Assembly (NCBI GenBank): GCA_038246785.1
Contig: JBBRVP010000031.1
Coordinates: 1-38,941, forward strand
Length of the DNA: 38,941 nucleotides
Source of the DNA: JBBRVP01 sp038246785
GTDB lineage: Bacteria; Actinomycetota; Actinomycetes; Jiangellales; Jiangellaceae
Direction: 5' to 3'
In this document: positions 1-7,255 of the stretch, in pieces
How positions within the stretch are numbered: the first letter of the stretch is position 1
Layout of the letters: the number at the start of each line of letters is the position of its first letter
Program-made: the position numbers and the translations under genes
Notes under the pieces: generated by a model
What the model saw: the letters and a program-made list of their open reading frames with translations, nothing else
Databases searched by the model: none
What the model was told of the DNA's origin: nothing

Positions 1-244
1 GCACTTCACCCCGACCGGCTGCTCCTGGCTCAACCTCGTCGAGTGCTTCTTCTCGATCATCACCCGGCAGGCCATCCGGCGCGGCACCTTCACCAGCGTC
101 GCCGACCTCACCGCCGCCATCGAGAGCTACATCGACGGCTGGAACGAACGCGCCACACCGTTCACCTGGACCAAGCCCGCCGACGAACTCCTGCACAAGG
201 TCGAGTCGGCGAAGACTAAGACAAGCGCCCTTACAGACCACTAG
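1..244 (+). CDS. IS630-family transposase, C-terminal part (5' end outside window)
   Basis: The reading frame is open from base 2 to the TAG at 242-244 and gives about 80 residues. It begins HFTPTGCSWLNLVECFFS and continues with an Arg-rich stretch (TRQAIRRGTF) and a tail with YIDGWNERATPFTWTKPADELL. The pattern H-x-T-P-x-x-x-SWLN-x-VE followed by RxxxRRGxF is the last catalytic block of IS630-type DDE transposases; the Glu of NLVEC is the expected third acidic residue. The N-terminal helix-turn-helix and the first two Asp lie outside the window, so activity cannot be judged. The stop lies one base from the stop of the opposite-strand gene, suggesting the element end is about here. Confidence 0.85.
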   Translation, partial: HFTPTGCSWLNLVECFFSIITRQAIRRGTFTSVADLTAAIESYIDGWNERATPFTWTKPADELLHKVESAKTKTSALTDH

Positions 245-651
245 GAAGGCGTCCTGTGGAGTGCGTCGTCAATCTTACGCATCATCTCCGATTCGGCCGG
301 AGTCGGGTCGCCGTTGGCGTTGGCTGCGGAGCTGGCGACCATCAGCATCGTGCGGCGGAAGTTCTCTCCCTCGCCGCTCTCAGTGCGGTCCAAGATGCTG
401 ATGGACTCCGCGAGTGCGGGCAGGACCGGTTCGGCAGTCTGGGCGACGCTGCCTTTGACGGGAAGCTTGGGAGGTTTCTCGGCCAGGACTTGCCCGGTGA
501 GTCCGGTTGCCGTGGACATTGCTTTCGCGCCGGCGATGGCGGCTCGGGGTGCCGTCAATGTGCCGGGCGCGCTGGACGCCATCAGTGTGACGACACCGTG
601 TGCGGCCAGTTGGATCGTGTACCTGTCTTGGGTGCTGAGCGAGTCAGACAT
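241..651 (-). CDS. Conserved-looking hypothetical protein, 136 aa
   Basis: I do not recognise the family with certainty. The ATG at 651 is chosen because AGGAG stands just upstream of it; an in-frame start at 705 would add 18 unlikely residues. The protein starts MSDSLSTQDRYTIQLAAHG, has an Ala-rich helical middle and ends with a helix containing ANANGDPTPAESEMMRKIDDAL-like spacing, faintly reminiscent of TerB-type or tellurite-resistance helical domains. There is no signal peptide or membrane segment. It lies downstream of the MFS gene on the same strand, after a 157-nt gap. Its stop codon coincides with the end of the IS630 transposase gene, so its natural C-terminus may have been altered by insertion. 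Confidence 0.6.
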   Translation of the reverse strand: MSDSLSTQDRYTIQLAAHGVVTLMASSAPGTLTAPRAAIAGAKAMSTATGLTGQVLAEKPPKLPVKGSVAQTAEPVLPALAESISILDRTESGEGENFRRTMLMVASSAANANGDPTPAESEMMRKIDDALHRTPS

Positions 652-808
652 CGTTCTCCTGTTCCTGCTTGGGCGATGCGAGAGCATGGGTAGTGCCAGG
701 GACATCGACCTGTTCTGCGCGCAGGTCCTGCCGGTCGTGCCGAAGGTTGCCGTCCTGGGTGAAGGCCTTCGACGCGACGGACGCTCTTGACGGTGATGCC
801 TCCGCGGG

Positions 809-2239
809 TCAGATCGCGTCCTCCTCCGAGACCGCTGTTCTGGGTAGTGCGAGTGAAAGTACGGCGGCGAGCACGAACAGCGCCGTGATCAGCGGAAGTG
901 CTGCGGTGAAGGAGGCGGTGAAGGGTTGACCATCGTCGAGGCGTGCGAAGAACATGGAGCCGACGACTGCCACTCCCAGCGCGCCGCCGAGTTGTTGGGC
1001 GGTGCTGAACTGACCGCTGGCGCCTCCGGCGACCTGTCGGGGGACTGCGGCCAGGACGACGTTGACCAGCGGGATGATCAGCAGGGAGAGCCCGGCGCCG
1101 GCCACAACGAGCCCGGGGACGATCGGCCAGGGGTCGGTGCCGTCGCCGACCTGGTCGGCGCCGACGCCCACGGCGGCGACGCCGGTGGCGAGCAGGAGCG
1201 CGCCGCCGCTGAGCACCAGTCGTCCGAAGCGCTGCGCGAGGCCGACCGCGACCGGGGCGAGCATGAAGCTGCCGACGCTGAAGGCCACGGTGGTCAGGCC
1301 AGCCGCGAGTGGGGAGAAGCCCTGGCCGAGCTGGATCCACAATGCGAAGGTCAGGAAGAAGCCTTGTAGCCCGGCACCGAACGCGAGGGTGACCACCAGG
1401 CCGGCGGTGAACGCCGGGATCCGGAGCAGCGGCGCCTGCAGCACCGGGGCGAACCCTGCTTGCTGACGACCGCGCTCGATCAGGGCAAGGGCCACGAGGC
1501 CTCCGACGCCGCCACCCAGTAGCAGCCAGGTCCATGTGGGCCAGCCCAGGGATCTTCCCTCGAACAGCGGGTAGGCGACTGCGACCAGCGCGGCGAACAG
1601 CAGCGCCGCCCCGAGCACGTCCGGTCGCCCGGCGCTGCGGTCACGGGTCTCCGGGACGAAGCGGACGGTGGCCAGTAACGCCACGGTCGCGATCGGCACA
1701 TTGACGAAGAAGATCGCCCGCCAGCTGGACCCGAACAGGTCAGCACTCGTCAGCACCCCACCCAGGATGAGCCCGAACGCCGAGGCGAAGCCCAGGATGG
1801 CCCCATACATGCCAAAGGCCTTCCCGCGCTCCGGCCCGGTGAAGATCGTGCGGAACGTGGCGAGCAACTGCGGGACCATGGCCGCAGCGCCAGCACCCTG
1901 CACCACGCGCGCGGCGATCAACTGGCCGGGCGTCATGGCCAGGCCCGCGGCGAGGCTGGCAGCGCCGAAGCAGCCGATCCCGACCAGGAAGAACCGGCGG
2001 CGGCCGAGCAGGTCGCCCAGGCTCCCGGCGATGATCAGCAGCGCAGCGAAGGCGAGCATGTAGGCAGAGACGATCCACTCCAGCTCGGTGCCCGAAGCAC
2101 CCAGATCGGTCCCTATCGTCGGGAGCGCCACGTTCACGATCGAGATGTCGATCATGTCCATGAGCACAGCGCCGATCATCACCACCGCCGCGACCCAACG
2201 CTTGGGATACGTGCGCTCGGCCGTCGCCACTTGCTCCAT
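809..2239 (-). CDS. MFS drug-efflux transporter, DHA2 (EmrB/QacA) family
   Basis: A 476-residue integral membrane protein with the length and about 14 hydrophobic segments of the 14-TMS DHA2 proton-coupled drug exporters. Helix 1 carries the family motif around MDMIDISIVNVALPTI, the loop after helix 2 has GSLGDLLGRRR (motif A), and GPERGKAFGMYGAILGFASAFGLILGG holds the antiporter motif C region. The start at 2239 is preceded by a strong GGAGGAG; an upstream in-frame codon at 2278 has no such site. It is divergent from a TetR regulator with a palindrome between them, the usual arrangement of a repressor controlling an exporter. The substrate cannot be read from sequence. Confidence 0.93.
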   Translation of the reverse strand: MEQVATAERTYPKRWVAAVVMIGAVLMDMIDISIVNVALPTIGTDLGASGTELEWIVSAYMLAFAALLIIAGSLGDLLGRRRFFLVGIGCFGAASLAAGLAMTPGQLIAARVVQGAGAAAMVPQLLATFRTIFTGPERGKAFGMYGAILGFASAFGLILGGVLTSADLFGSSWRAIFFVNVPIATVALLATVRFVPETRDRSAGRPDVLGAALLFAALVAVAYPLFEGRSLGWPTWTWLLLGGGVGGLVALALIERGRQQAGFAPVLQAPLLRIPAFTAGLVVTLAFGAGLQGFFLTFALWIQLGQGFSPLAAGLTTVAFSVGSFMLAPVAVGLAQRFGRLVLSGGALLLATGVAAVGVGADQVGDGTDPWPIVPGLVVAGAGLSLLIIPLVNVVLAAVPRQVAGGASGQFSTAQQLGGALGVAVVGSMFFARLDDGQPFTASFTAALPLITALFVLAAVLSLALPRTAVSEEDAI

Positions 2240-2280
2240 CACGAGCTCCTCCCGAACGACGATCCATGATTGATACAACG

Positions 2281-2292
2281 TTCGACATCGAA
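2281..2292. promoter_or_regulatory. Candidate TetR operator between the MFS exporter and its regulator
   Basis: TTCGACATCGAA is a perfect 5-2-5 inverted repeat, flanked by the looser repeats AACG and TGACGTT. It sits 42 nt upstream of the exporter start, just upstream of a TATCAA hexamer (reverse strand, 2270-2275) that could be the exporter -10. Binding there would block the exporter promoter. The assignment to the neighbouring regulator is inference. Confidence 0.5.
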
Positions 2293-2347
2293 TGACGTTC
2301 AGGTTCTAGCAGGTCGAAGCGACCTCGTCAACAGCGTTCGTCGTTGG

Positions 2348-2353
2348 TACGGT
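2348..2353 (+). promoter_or_regulatory. Candidate -10 element of a leaderless tetR transcript
   Basis: TACGGT ends 6 nt before the GTG at 2360. This spacing, with no Shine-Dalgarno, fits leaderless transcription and supports 2360 as the start of the regulator. Confidence 0.45.
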
Positions 2354-2359
2354 GTTCGA

Positions 2360-3157
2360 GTGGCGACGGACTCTGCGTCGGCGGCCCCACGGCTGCCGCC
2401 CGCGCCGTGGCAGCGGGTGCCGACCCGCTCCGGCGCGCACCGTCGCGACCCGCTCACCGTCAACGCCATCGTCGAGGCCGCGGTCCGCGTGCTGGACACC
2501 GCAGGACTCGACGGGTTGAGCATGCGCCGGGTGGCCGAGGAGCTGGACACCGGCGCGGCGTCGCTCTATTGGCACGTCGGCTCCAAGGACGGGCTGCTCG
2601 ACCTGGTCCTGGACCACGTCATCGGCGAGCTAGCGGTGCCCGAGCCGGACCCGCACCACTGGCGTGAGCAGCTCAAGGACGTCGCACGGACCCAGCGGGC
2701 GCTGATCCTTCGCCACCGCGACATCGTGCGGATCTCGATCGGACGCATACCCATGGGCCCGAACGCGCTGCGCTACAGCGAACGCGTGCTGGCGATCCTG
2801 CGCGCCGGCGCAGTCCCCGACCTGCAGGCAGTACTGGGCTACCAACTCCTGATCGCGGTCATCAACGGCTTCACCATCGACGAGACCGGCGAACTCGGCG
2901 ACCTCCCCGCGGACCAACCGTCACCCGATCAGCGTGGGCGCCTGGTCCGCGACTACATCGCCGCCCTACCCGCCGACCAGTTCCCCAACCTCATCGCGCT
3001 CGCCGAACCATTCGCCATAGGCGACCCCGAACGACGCTTCGAGATGCTCATCGACATCTTCATCGACGGACTCGCCACCCGCGCCGCGCAACCCGGACAT
3101 CACCTGACCGAACCACAATCGAGCGCTGGAGAACGGGCGCGCGCAGGCAACGGATAA
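2360..3157 (+). CDS. TetR/AcrR-family regulator with TetR-type C-terminal domain
   Basis: A 265-residue transcription factor. After a basic, Pro-rich leader, residues about 35-80 form the TetR helix-turn-helix: NAIVEAAVRVLDTAGLDGLSMRRVAEEL followed by GAASLYWHVGSKDGLLDLV, where the SLYWHV recognition helix is characteristic of the TetR subgroup that controls antibiotic exporters. The remaining 180 residues resemble the ligand-binding TetR_C domain. The GTG at 2360 is chosen because TACGGT lies 6 nt before it; an in-frame ATG at 2270 would add 30 residues and run over the operator region. It is divergent from the MFS gene at 809-2239 and probably represses it. Confidence 0.88.
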   Translation: MATDSASAAPRLPPAPWQRVPTRSGAHRRDPLTVNAIVEAAVRVLDTAGLDGLSMRRVAEELDTGAASLYWHVGSKDGLLDLVLDHVIGELAVPEPDPHHWREQLKDVARTQRALILRHRDIVRISIGRIPMGPNALRYSERVLAILRAGAVPDLQAVLGYQLLIAVINGFTIDETGELGDLPADQPSPDQRGRLVRDYIAALPADQFPNLIALAEPFAIGDPERRFEMLIDIFIDGLATRAAQPGHHLTEPQSSAGERARAGNG

Positions 3158-3257
3158 GCCGACCCCAACGGGAATGCGGCAGGTCAGACGGGCGTCGCGA
3201 AAAGAGGCTCTTCGCGGTGGATGTTGAGACGGGGCGTGTCGTAGCCGGCTGAACGAG

Positions 3258-3311
3258 CGGTGGCCTCCCACGCTGATCGGGTGTCTGAGTCCGATCGGCA
3301 GGAGGCCACCG
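3258..3311 (+). promoter_or_regulatory. Hairpin burying the Shine-Dalgarno of the ISL3-type transposase
   Basis: The 11-base arm CGGTGGCCTCC (3258-3268) is perfectly complementary to GGAGGCCACCG (3301-3311). Inside it GATCGG (3275-3280) pairs with CCGATC (3291-3296). The right arm contains the AGGAGG ribosome site and ends directly before the GTG at 3312. In a transcript entering from outside, the start site would be masked, a known way for insertion sequences to limit transposase synthesis. Confidence 0.6.
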
Positions 3312-3419
3312 GTGAGTGACGCTACGTCGTCGTTGTACGACCTTCCAGCGTTCCGCGTCGTGTCGGTCGAGCAGACCACGCTCAGCGTGCGAGAGCTCAT
3401 CCCCCTGCGGAACGCGTGA
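3312..3419 (+). pseudogene. N-terminal remnant of an ISL3-family transposase
   Basis: A 35-codon frame starts at GTG 3312 behind AGGAGG (3300-3305) and reads V-S-D-A-T-S-S-L-Y-D-L-P-A-F-R-V-V-S-V-E, then QTTLSVREL before ending at TGA. The beginning matches the N-terminus typical of actinobacterial ISL3 transposases, but homology stops after about 30 residues, before the zinc-finger and catalytic domains. The element is therefore a truncated left end. GGCTCTTCGCGGTGG near 3206 could be its terminal repeat, though I have no partner repeat to confirm it. Confidence 0.65.
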
Positions 3420-3524
3420 ACTCACGCAGGCCAGTCGGAGTGCGCCGCATAACGGTTGAGACTGGCCGGCCGCAGCTCGCAGGAGCCCGGCGACACTCGG
3501 ATGCTTGCGTGGCGCGAAGCCGAC

Positions 3525-3530
3525 TACCTT
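3525..3530 (+). promoter_or_regulatory. Candidate -10 element of a leaderless acetyltransferase transcript
   Basis: TACCTT ends exactly 6 nt before the ATG at 3537, and no Shine-Dalgarno precedes that start. Confidence 0.45.
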
Positions 3531-3536
3531 CGCGGG

Positions 3537-3995
3537 ATGGAGCCTCAGCCCTTCGTCCCACTCGACTTCGACGCGCCGACATCGCTGTTCACGGACGATT
3601 TCTGCCTCGAGCCGCTCGGCGAGCGGCACAACAAGGCGGACCACGCCGCGTGGACGTCGAGCATCGCGCACATCCGATCGACGCCCGGCTACCCGGACGG
3701 CTCTTGGCCGCCATTCGACGGGATGTCGCTGGAGGACAACGCCCGAGACCTGCGCCGCCACGATGCTGACTTCGCTGCATGCAGGGGTTTCACCTTCACT
3801 GTCCTGGATCCCGAAGACGGTGATGTCGTCGGTTGCGTCTACCTCTATCCGCCCGAGCGCGCGGGTTACGACGTCACCGTCCAGTCATGGGTACGTGCCG
3901 ACCGGGGCGACCTCGACGTGCCGCTCGCAGACGCGGTGGCTGCCTGGATCAACACAGACTGGCCGTGGGAGCGTCCCAACCGCTGCGGTAGGTGA
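3537..3995 (+). CDS. GNAT-family N-acetyltransferase
   Basis: A 152-residue protein starting MEPQPFVPLDFDAPTSLFTDDF. It follows the order of a small actinobacterial GNAT group: an N-terminal strand with LEPLGERHNKADHAAWTSS, a central block WPPFDGMSLEDNARDLRRH, then GFTFTVLDPEDGDVVGCVYLYP, corresponding to the beta-4 strand before the acetyl-CoA site. The substrate is unknown. The ATG at 3537 fits a leaderless promoter; the frame is open to 3456, so a longer form is possible. It ends WPWERPNRCGR, which looks like a natural terminus. It stands alone between the ISL3 remnant and the desaturase. Confidence 0.75.
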   Translation: MEPQPFVPLDFDAPTSLFTDDFCLEPLGERHNKADHAAWTSSIAHIRSTPGYPDGSWPPFDGMSLEDNARDLRRHDADFAACRGFTFTVLDPEDGDVVGCVYLYPPERAGYDVTVQSWVRADRGDLDVPLADAVAAWINTDWPWERPNRCGR

Positions 3996-4150
3996 ACCCC
4001 TCGGTCGGGTCTGGCGATGCGGCGCATGACCCAGCGTCACCAGGAAATCGGCTTACGGTCACGATGCTCCGTCGCCGCGGCGTCGTCGGCGGTAGGTCGC
4101 GGTTGGCTGAACCTCATGTCGTGGCGGCGATCGTGATCCAGGCGGTCGCC

Positions 4151-5092
4151 TCAGGCCCGCTCTGCCCTCCGCGCTTCCCGCGCGGTCCGCCGCTCCTCGA
4201 ACCGGGTCGCCTGCCGGTCGAGCTCGGCCAGGTGCTCGGCGAGCTTTTCGCGGGCCCGCTCGCCGTCGGCGTCGAGCCCCTCCACCTCCCAGACCTTCCA
4301 CTGCCGCAGCACCGGCTGCAGCACCTCGTCGTGGTGCTGGCGCAGGTCGTAGATGCCGGCCAGCGCGATCTGCGCGGACTTCCGCGCGAAGCCCTCGATC
4401 CCGTATCCCGGCATCTGGAACTGCGTCACCACGTCGCTGATCGCGCACATCGCCTGGCTCGGCGCGCGGTCGAGCGCCGCCCCGAGGACGTTGCGGTAGA
4501 ACAGCATGTGCAGGTTTTCGTCCTGCGCGACGCGGGCGAGCAGCTGCTCGCAGACCGGGTCCTGCGCGGCCCGCCCGGTGTTGCGGTGGGAGATCCGCGT
4601 CGCCAGCTCCTGGAACGACACGTACGCCAGCGAGCGCAGCATCTCGTGGTGGGCGTTGGAGAAGCCGGACTCCATGTGGGTCATCCGCATGCGTTCCAGC
4701 TCCTGCGGGTCGACGGTGCGCTTGACGGTGAGGTAGTCCCGGATCGCGATCGCGTGCCGGCCCTCCTCGGCTGTCCAGCGGTGAACCCAGGTGCCCCACG
4801 CCCCGTCCCGGCCGAACAGCGTGGCGATCTCGTGGTGGTAGCTCGGCAAGTTGTCCTCGGTGAGCAAGTTGACCACGAGCGCGGTACGGGCCACGTCGGG
4901 CACCGGGGAGTCGTCAGGCGACCAGGGCTCGCCGCCCAGCAGGCCGTCGTACGTCCGGCCGTCGCTCCACGGCACGTACTCGTGCGGGAACCATTCCTTC
5001 GCGACGGCGAGGTGCCGGTCGAGCTCGGCGGCGACGACCGGCTCGAGCTCGAGCAGCAGATCGGTCTCGGTCCAAGTGCGGGTGGCGGTCAT
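4151..5092 (-). CDS. desA: Acyl-[acyl-carrier-protein] desaturase, DesA-like
   Basis: A 313-residue soluble di-iron desaturase that would introduce a double bond into an ACP- or CoA-bound acyl chain. The four-helix-bundle iron ligands are visible: E79 (LLTEDN), the E109-E110-G-R-H113 motif, E162 (SFQELATRISHRN) and the D191-E192-N-L-H195 motif. This matches the family pattern EExRH plus DExxH, as in mycobacterial DesA1/DesA2. The ATG at 5092 is preceded by GTGAGGAG. The last 40 residues are charged and helical. No redox partner is adjacent. The neighbour upstream is unrelated in function, so it is likely a single-gene unit. Confidence 0.9.
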   Translation of the reverse strand: MTATRTWTETDLLLELEPVVAAELDRHLAVAKEWFPHEYVPWSDGRTYDGLLGGEPWSPDDSPVPDVARTALVVNLLTEDNLPSYHHEIATLFGRDGAWGTWVHRWTAEEGRHAIAIRDYLTVKRTVDPQELERMRMTHMESGFSNAHHEMLRSLAYVSFQELATRISHRNTGRAAQDPVCEQLLARVAQDENLHMLFYRNVLGAALDRAPSQAMCAISDVVTQFQMPGYGIEGFARKSAQIALAGIYDLRQHHDEVLQPVLRQWKVWEVEGLDADGERAREKLAEHLAELDRQATRFEERRTAREARRAERA

Positions 5093-5192
5093 GGGCGGCT
5101 CCTCACCTGGGTGTCGGATGAGCTCAGGGGCGGATCAGATCAGGCGACCTACGCCACCGTAGGTGCGCACGCCGCCGCGGTCCAGCGGGCGG

Positions 5193-6398
5193 TCAGTCCC
5201 GGGCAAGCGCGGACACGACCTCGAGCAGCCGGTCCACCTCGTGAACGTCGTTGTAGTGCACCAGCCCGGCGCGCACAGCGCCGCCTCGCTCGCGGATGCC
5301 CAGCACCCCGGTGACCTCCCAGGCGTAGCTGTGCCCGTGCCAGACGTTGACCCGGGCCGCGGCCAGCGCCTTCGACACCTCCTGCGGGGTGTGCCCGGCG
5401 ACAGTGAAGTAGGCGGTGGGCGTGCGGCGCGTGGGTGCCCCGTACAGGGTCACGCCCTCGATCGACCGCAGACCGCCGATCAGTCGCTCGAACAGCTCGG
5501 ACTCGTACGCCTCGACCATGCCCATCGAGCGGACCAGCCGCTCGCGGCGATTGCCGTTGCCCGCCGAGAGGCCGGCCAGGTGCTCGACCGCGGCCGTCGT
5601 GCCGGCGAGGTCGGCGAACGCGGCGGTGCCGGTCTCGAAGCGCTCCGGCACCCAGTCGGGGGCGGGGGTCAGCTTGTAGGGGCGGACGTGCTCGAGCAGC
5701 GCCGGGTCGGCGACGACGGCGCCCACGTGCGGGCCGGACCACTTGTAGGCGCTCGTGGCGTAGAAGTCGGCACCCAGCGCGTCGACGTCGACCGGCACGT
5801 GCGGCGTCGCGTGGACGCCGTCGACATAGATCAGCGCGCCGGCGGCACGTGCCTTGGCCGCGACCGCGGCCACGTCGGGCCGGGTGCCCAGCACGTTGCT
5901 CGCCGCCGTGACGGCGACGAGACGTACGTCGGTGTCGAGCAGGTCGTCGTACTGCTCCACCGGCAGCTCACCGGTCGCCGGGTCGATCTCCGCCCAGCGC
6001 ACCCGGGCGCCGGCCAGCCGCGCCGCCTGCAGCCACGGGCGCACGTTGGCGTCGTGGTCGAGCCGGCTCACGACGACGACGTCGGAGGCGCGCCACTCGC
6101 GGGCCAGCGCCCAGGCCAGCCGATACGTCAGCGTCGTCATGTTGGGGCCCAGGACCACACCCTCCGGCACGCCGCCGACGAGGTCGGCGACGGCGCCGCG
6201 GGCCTCCGCGACGAGGGCGTCCGAGCGGACGCTGGCCGGGAAGGGACCGTGCACATTGCCGATGCCGGCGGCGTACGCGTCGGCGATCGCCCGGATGACG
6301 GAGTACGGCACCTGCGTGCCTGCCGCGCCGTCCAGGTAGGCGTAGCCGTCGGCCAGCGCGGGGTAGCGGCCGCGGACGTCGTACACGTCGTAGTCCAC
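5193..6398 (-). CDS. Cysteine desulfurase-like protein (class V aminotransferase fold)
   Basis: A 401-residue PLP-dependent enzyme. The PLP lysine is K219 in ATSAYKWSGPHVG; D193 and H196 of YVDGVHATPH hold the pyridine ring, and the stretch SRLDHDANVRPW around residue 115 is typical of the TIGR01976-type desulfurase-like branch. It lacks an obvious SufS/IscS catalytic cysteine loop, and no suf or isc genes lie nearby, so a role in iron-sulfur assembly is not supported; it may act on a different amino acid. The GTG at 6398 has TAGAGT (reverse strand, 6407-6412) 8 nt upstream and no Shine-Dalgarno. Confidence 0.85.
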   Translation of the reverse strand: MDYDVYDVRGRYPALADGYAYLDGAAGTQVPYSVIRAIADAYAAGIGNVHGPFPASVRSDALVAEARGAVADLVGGVPEGVVLGPNMTTLTYRLAWALAREWRASDVVVVSRLDHDANVRPWLQAARLAGARVRWAEIDPATGELPVEQYDDLLDTDVRLVAVTAASNVLGTRPDVAAVAAKARAAGALIYVDGVHATPHVPVDVDALGADFYATSAYKWSGPHVGAVVADPALLEHVRPYKLTPAPDWVPERFETGTAAFADLAGTTAAVEHLAGLSAGNGNRRERLVRSMGMVEAYESELFERLIGGLRSIEGVTLYGAPTRRTPTAYFTVAGHTPQEVSKALAAARVNVWHGHSYAWEVTGVLGIRERGGAVRAGLVHYNDVHEVDRLLEVVSALARD

Positions 6399-6409
6399 GG
6401 ACGGCGACT

Positions 6410-6820
6410 CTAGGACCGGCGGGTTGATCTCGACGCGCCACCACCGTCCGCGCCGACGAGCCGGACGTCGTAGGCAGCGAAGCGCGGATCTGCCGTGACG
6501 ATCGCAAGGCGCTCACACCGAGCCTGGGCGATCAGCAGCCGGTCGAACGGGTCGCGATGGTGCACCGGCAGATCGGTCACTGCGAGCCCGTGCTCGGCAT
6601 CGAGACCGAGGACGCGGAGTCCGCTTCCGAGCACTCGGTCGTGCAGGTCGCGCGGCACCGAGAGCTTGCCGAGCGCCGCCTTGACGCCGATCTCCGCGAA
6701 GGACACGACGCTGAACAACAGCTCCGTAGCCTGTTCGACAGCCTCGCGTGACGCGCCGCGGAGGGGCCGCGACCCTTCGAGCTCCCAGAGCACGATGTGC
6801 GTGTCGAGCAGCAGCCTCAC
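6410..6820 (-). CDS. vapC: PIN-domain ribonuclease toxin, VapC type
   Basis: A 136-residue PIN-domain protein, expected to cleave RNA with Mg2+ or Mn2+ and to be neutralised by the antitoxin encoded just upstream. The four acidic residues are in place: D6 (LLLDTHIVLW), E43 (SFAEIGVK), D93 (HRDPFDRLL) and D111 (VTADPRF). The DTHIVLWEL and HRDPFDRLLIAQA blocks are characteristic of this VapC subgroup. Its ATG overlaps the end of the antitoxin gene by 4 nt, so the two are translationally coupled. The C-terminal tail after residue 125 (GGGASRSTRRS) is low-complexity and likely disordered. Confidence 0.92.
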   Translation of the reverse strand: MRLLLDTHIVLWELEGSRPLRGASREAVEQATELLFSVVSFAEIGVKAALGKLSVPRDLHDRVLGSGLRVLGLDAEHGLAVTDLPVHHRDPFDRLLIAQARCERLAIVTADPRFAAYDVRLVGADGGGASRSTRRS

Positions 6821-7065
6821 GCCGGCTCGCCGAGCATGTCGTCGAGCTCGGCGTCGCTGAACTCGAAGTCGTCAGCGATGGAGATCAGACCGGCCAGCGA
6901 ACCGCGGGCCGACAGGAACCGGGCTCCTACGGAGTCCGGAGCCTCGATGCGGACCAGCCGCGCGACCGGGACGCCGTCGCGGGCGATCTCGACGTCCTCC
7001 CCGGCCTCCACACGCGCGAGCAGCTTCGAGAGGTCTGTCTTGGCCTGACCGACGTTGACGAGCAC
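6817..7065 (-). CDS. vapB: Antitoxin, Phd/YefM family, partner of the adjacent VapC
   Basis: An 82-residue protein with the Phd/YefM fold: VNVGQAKTDLSKLLARVEAGEDVEIARDGVPVARLVRIE makes up the DNA-binding and dimerisation part, and the acidic C-terminus (DFEFSDAELDDML) is the toxin-binding tail. It would bind the PIN toxin and repress its own operon. The GTG at 7065 is supported by TAGGCT 6 nt upstream on the reverse strand. Directly before that lies an 18-bp palindrome, the expected operator. The gene overlaps vapC by 4 nt. Confidence 0.9.
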   Translation of the reverse strand: MLVNVGQAKTDLSKLLARVEAGEDVEIARDGVPVARLVRIEAPDSVGARFLSARGSLAGLISIADDFEFSDAELDDMLGEPA

Positions 7066-7071
7066 ACCCTC

Positions 7072-7100
7072 AGCCTAAGAGTTTGGCCAAGCTTGGCCAA
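7072..7100 (-). promoter_or_regulatory. Promoter and palindromic operator of the first antitoxin-toxin operon
   Basis: TAGGCT (7072-7077, reverse strand) ends 6 nt before the GTG start. From 7083 to 7100 runs TTGGCCAAGCTTGGCCAA, a perfect 18-bp palindrome made of two TTGGCCAA boxes centred on AAGCTT. It occupies the spacer/-35 region, so a bound Phd-type dimer pair would shut off transcription. Confidence 0.65.
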
Positions 7101-7134
7101 GCTAGTTGCGCCGCCTCGCCTGAGCGCTCGCGAT

Positions 7135-7178
7135 CTGTCAGGGCCTCACGTTGCTCGGGGCGCGTGAGGGCCTGACAG
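7135..7178. repeat. Long inverted repeat with CTGTCAG ends
   Basis: CTGTCAGGGCCTCACG (7135-7150) faces CGTGAGGGCCTGACAG (7163-7178): 16-base arms with a single mismatch around a 12-nt loop. It lies between divergent genes, so it is not a terminator for either. A second hairpin with the same CTGTCAG/CTGACAG outer ends lies at 32809-32856. Confidence 0.6.
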
Positions 7179-7255
7179 GTTCCGCTCGGGGTCGATGCAA
7201 GCAGGTTTGCCCGGCCCGGGTGCGTAGGCCGCGCGAGCTCGGACAGGATGGGCAC

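Noticed and set aside
3992..5314. Long plus-strand open frame opposite the desaturase
   Set aside because: Its translation is Arg/Val/Gly/Leu-rich without motifs, while the reverse strand gives a clear di-iron desaturase. It is a GC-driven shadow.
5163..6413. 416-codon plus-strand frame opposite the desulfurase-like gene
   Set aside because: Antisense shadow; the opposite strand carries the PLP lysine and other conserved motifs.
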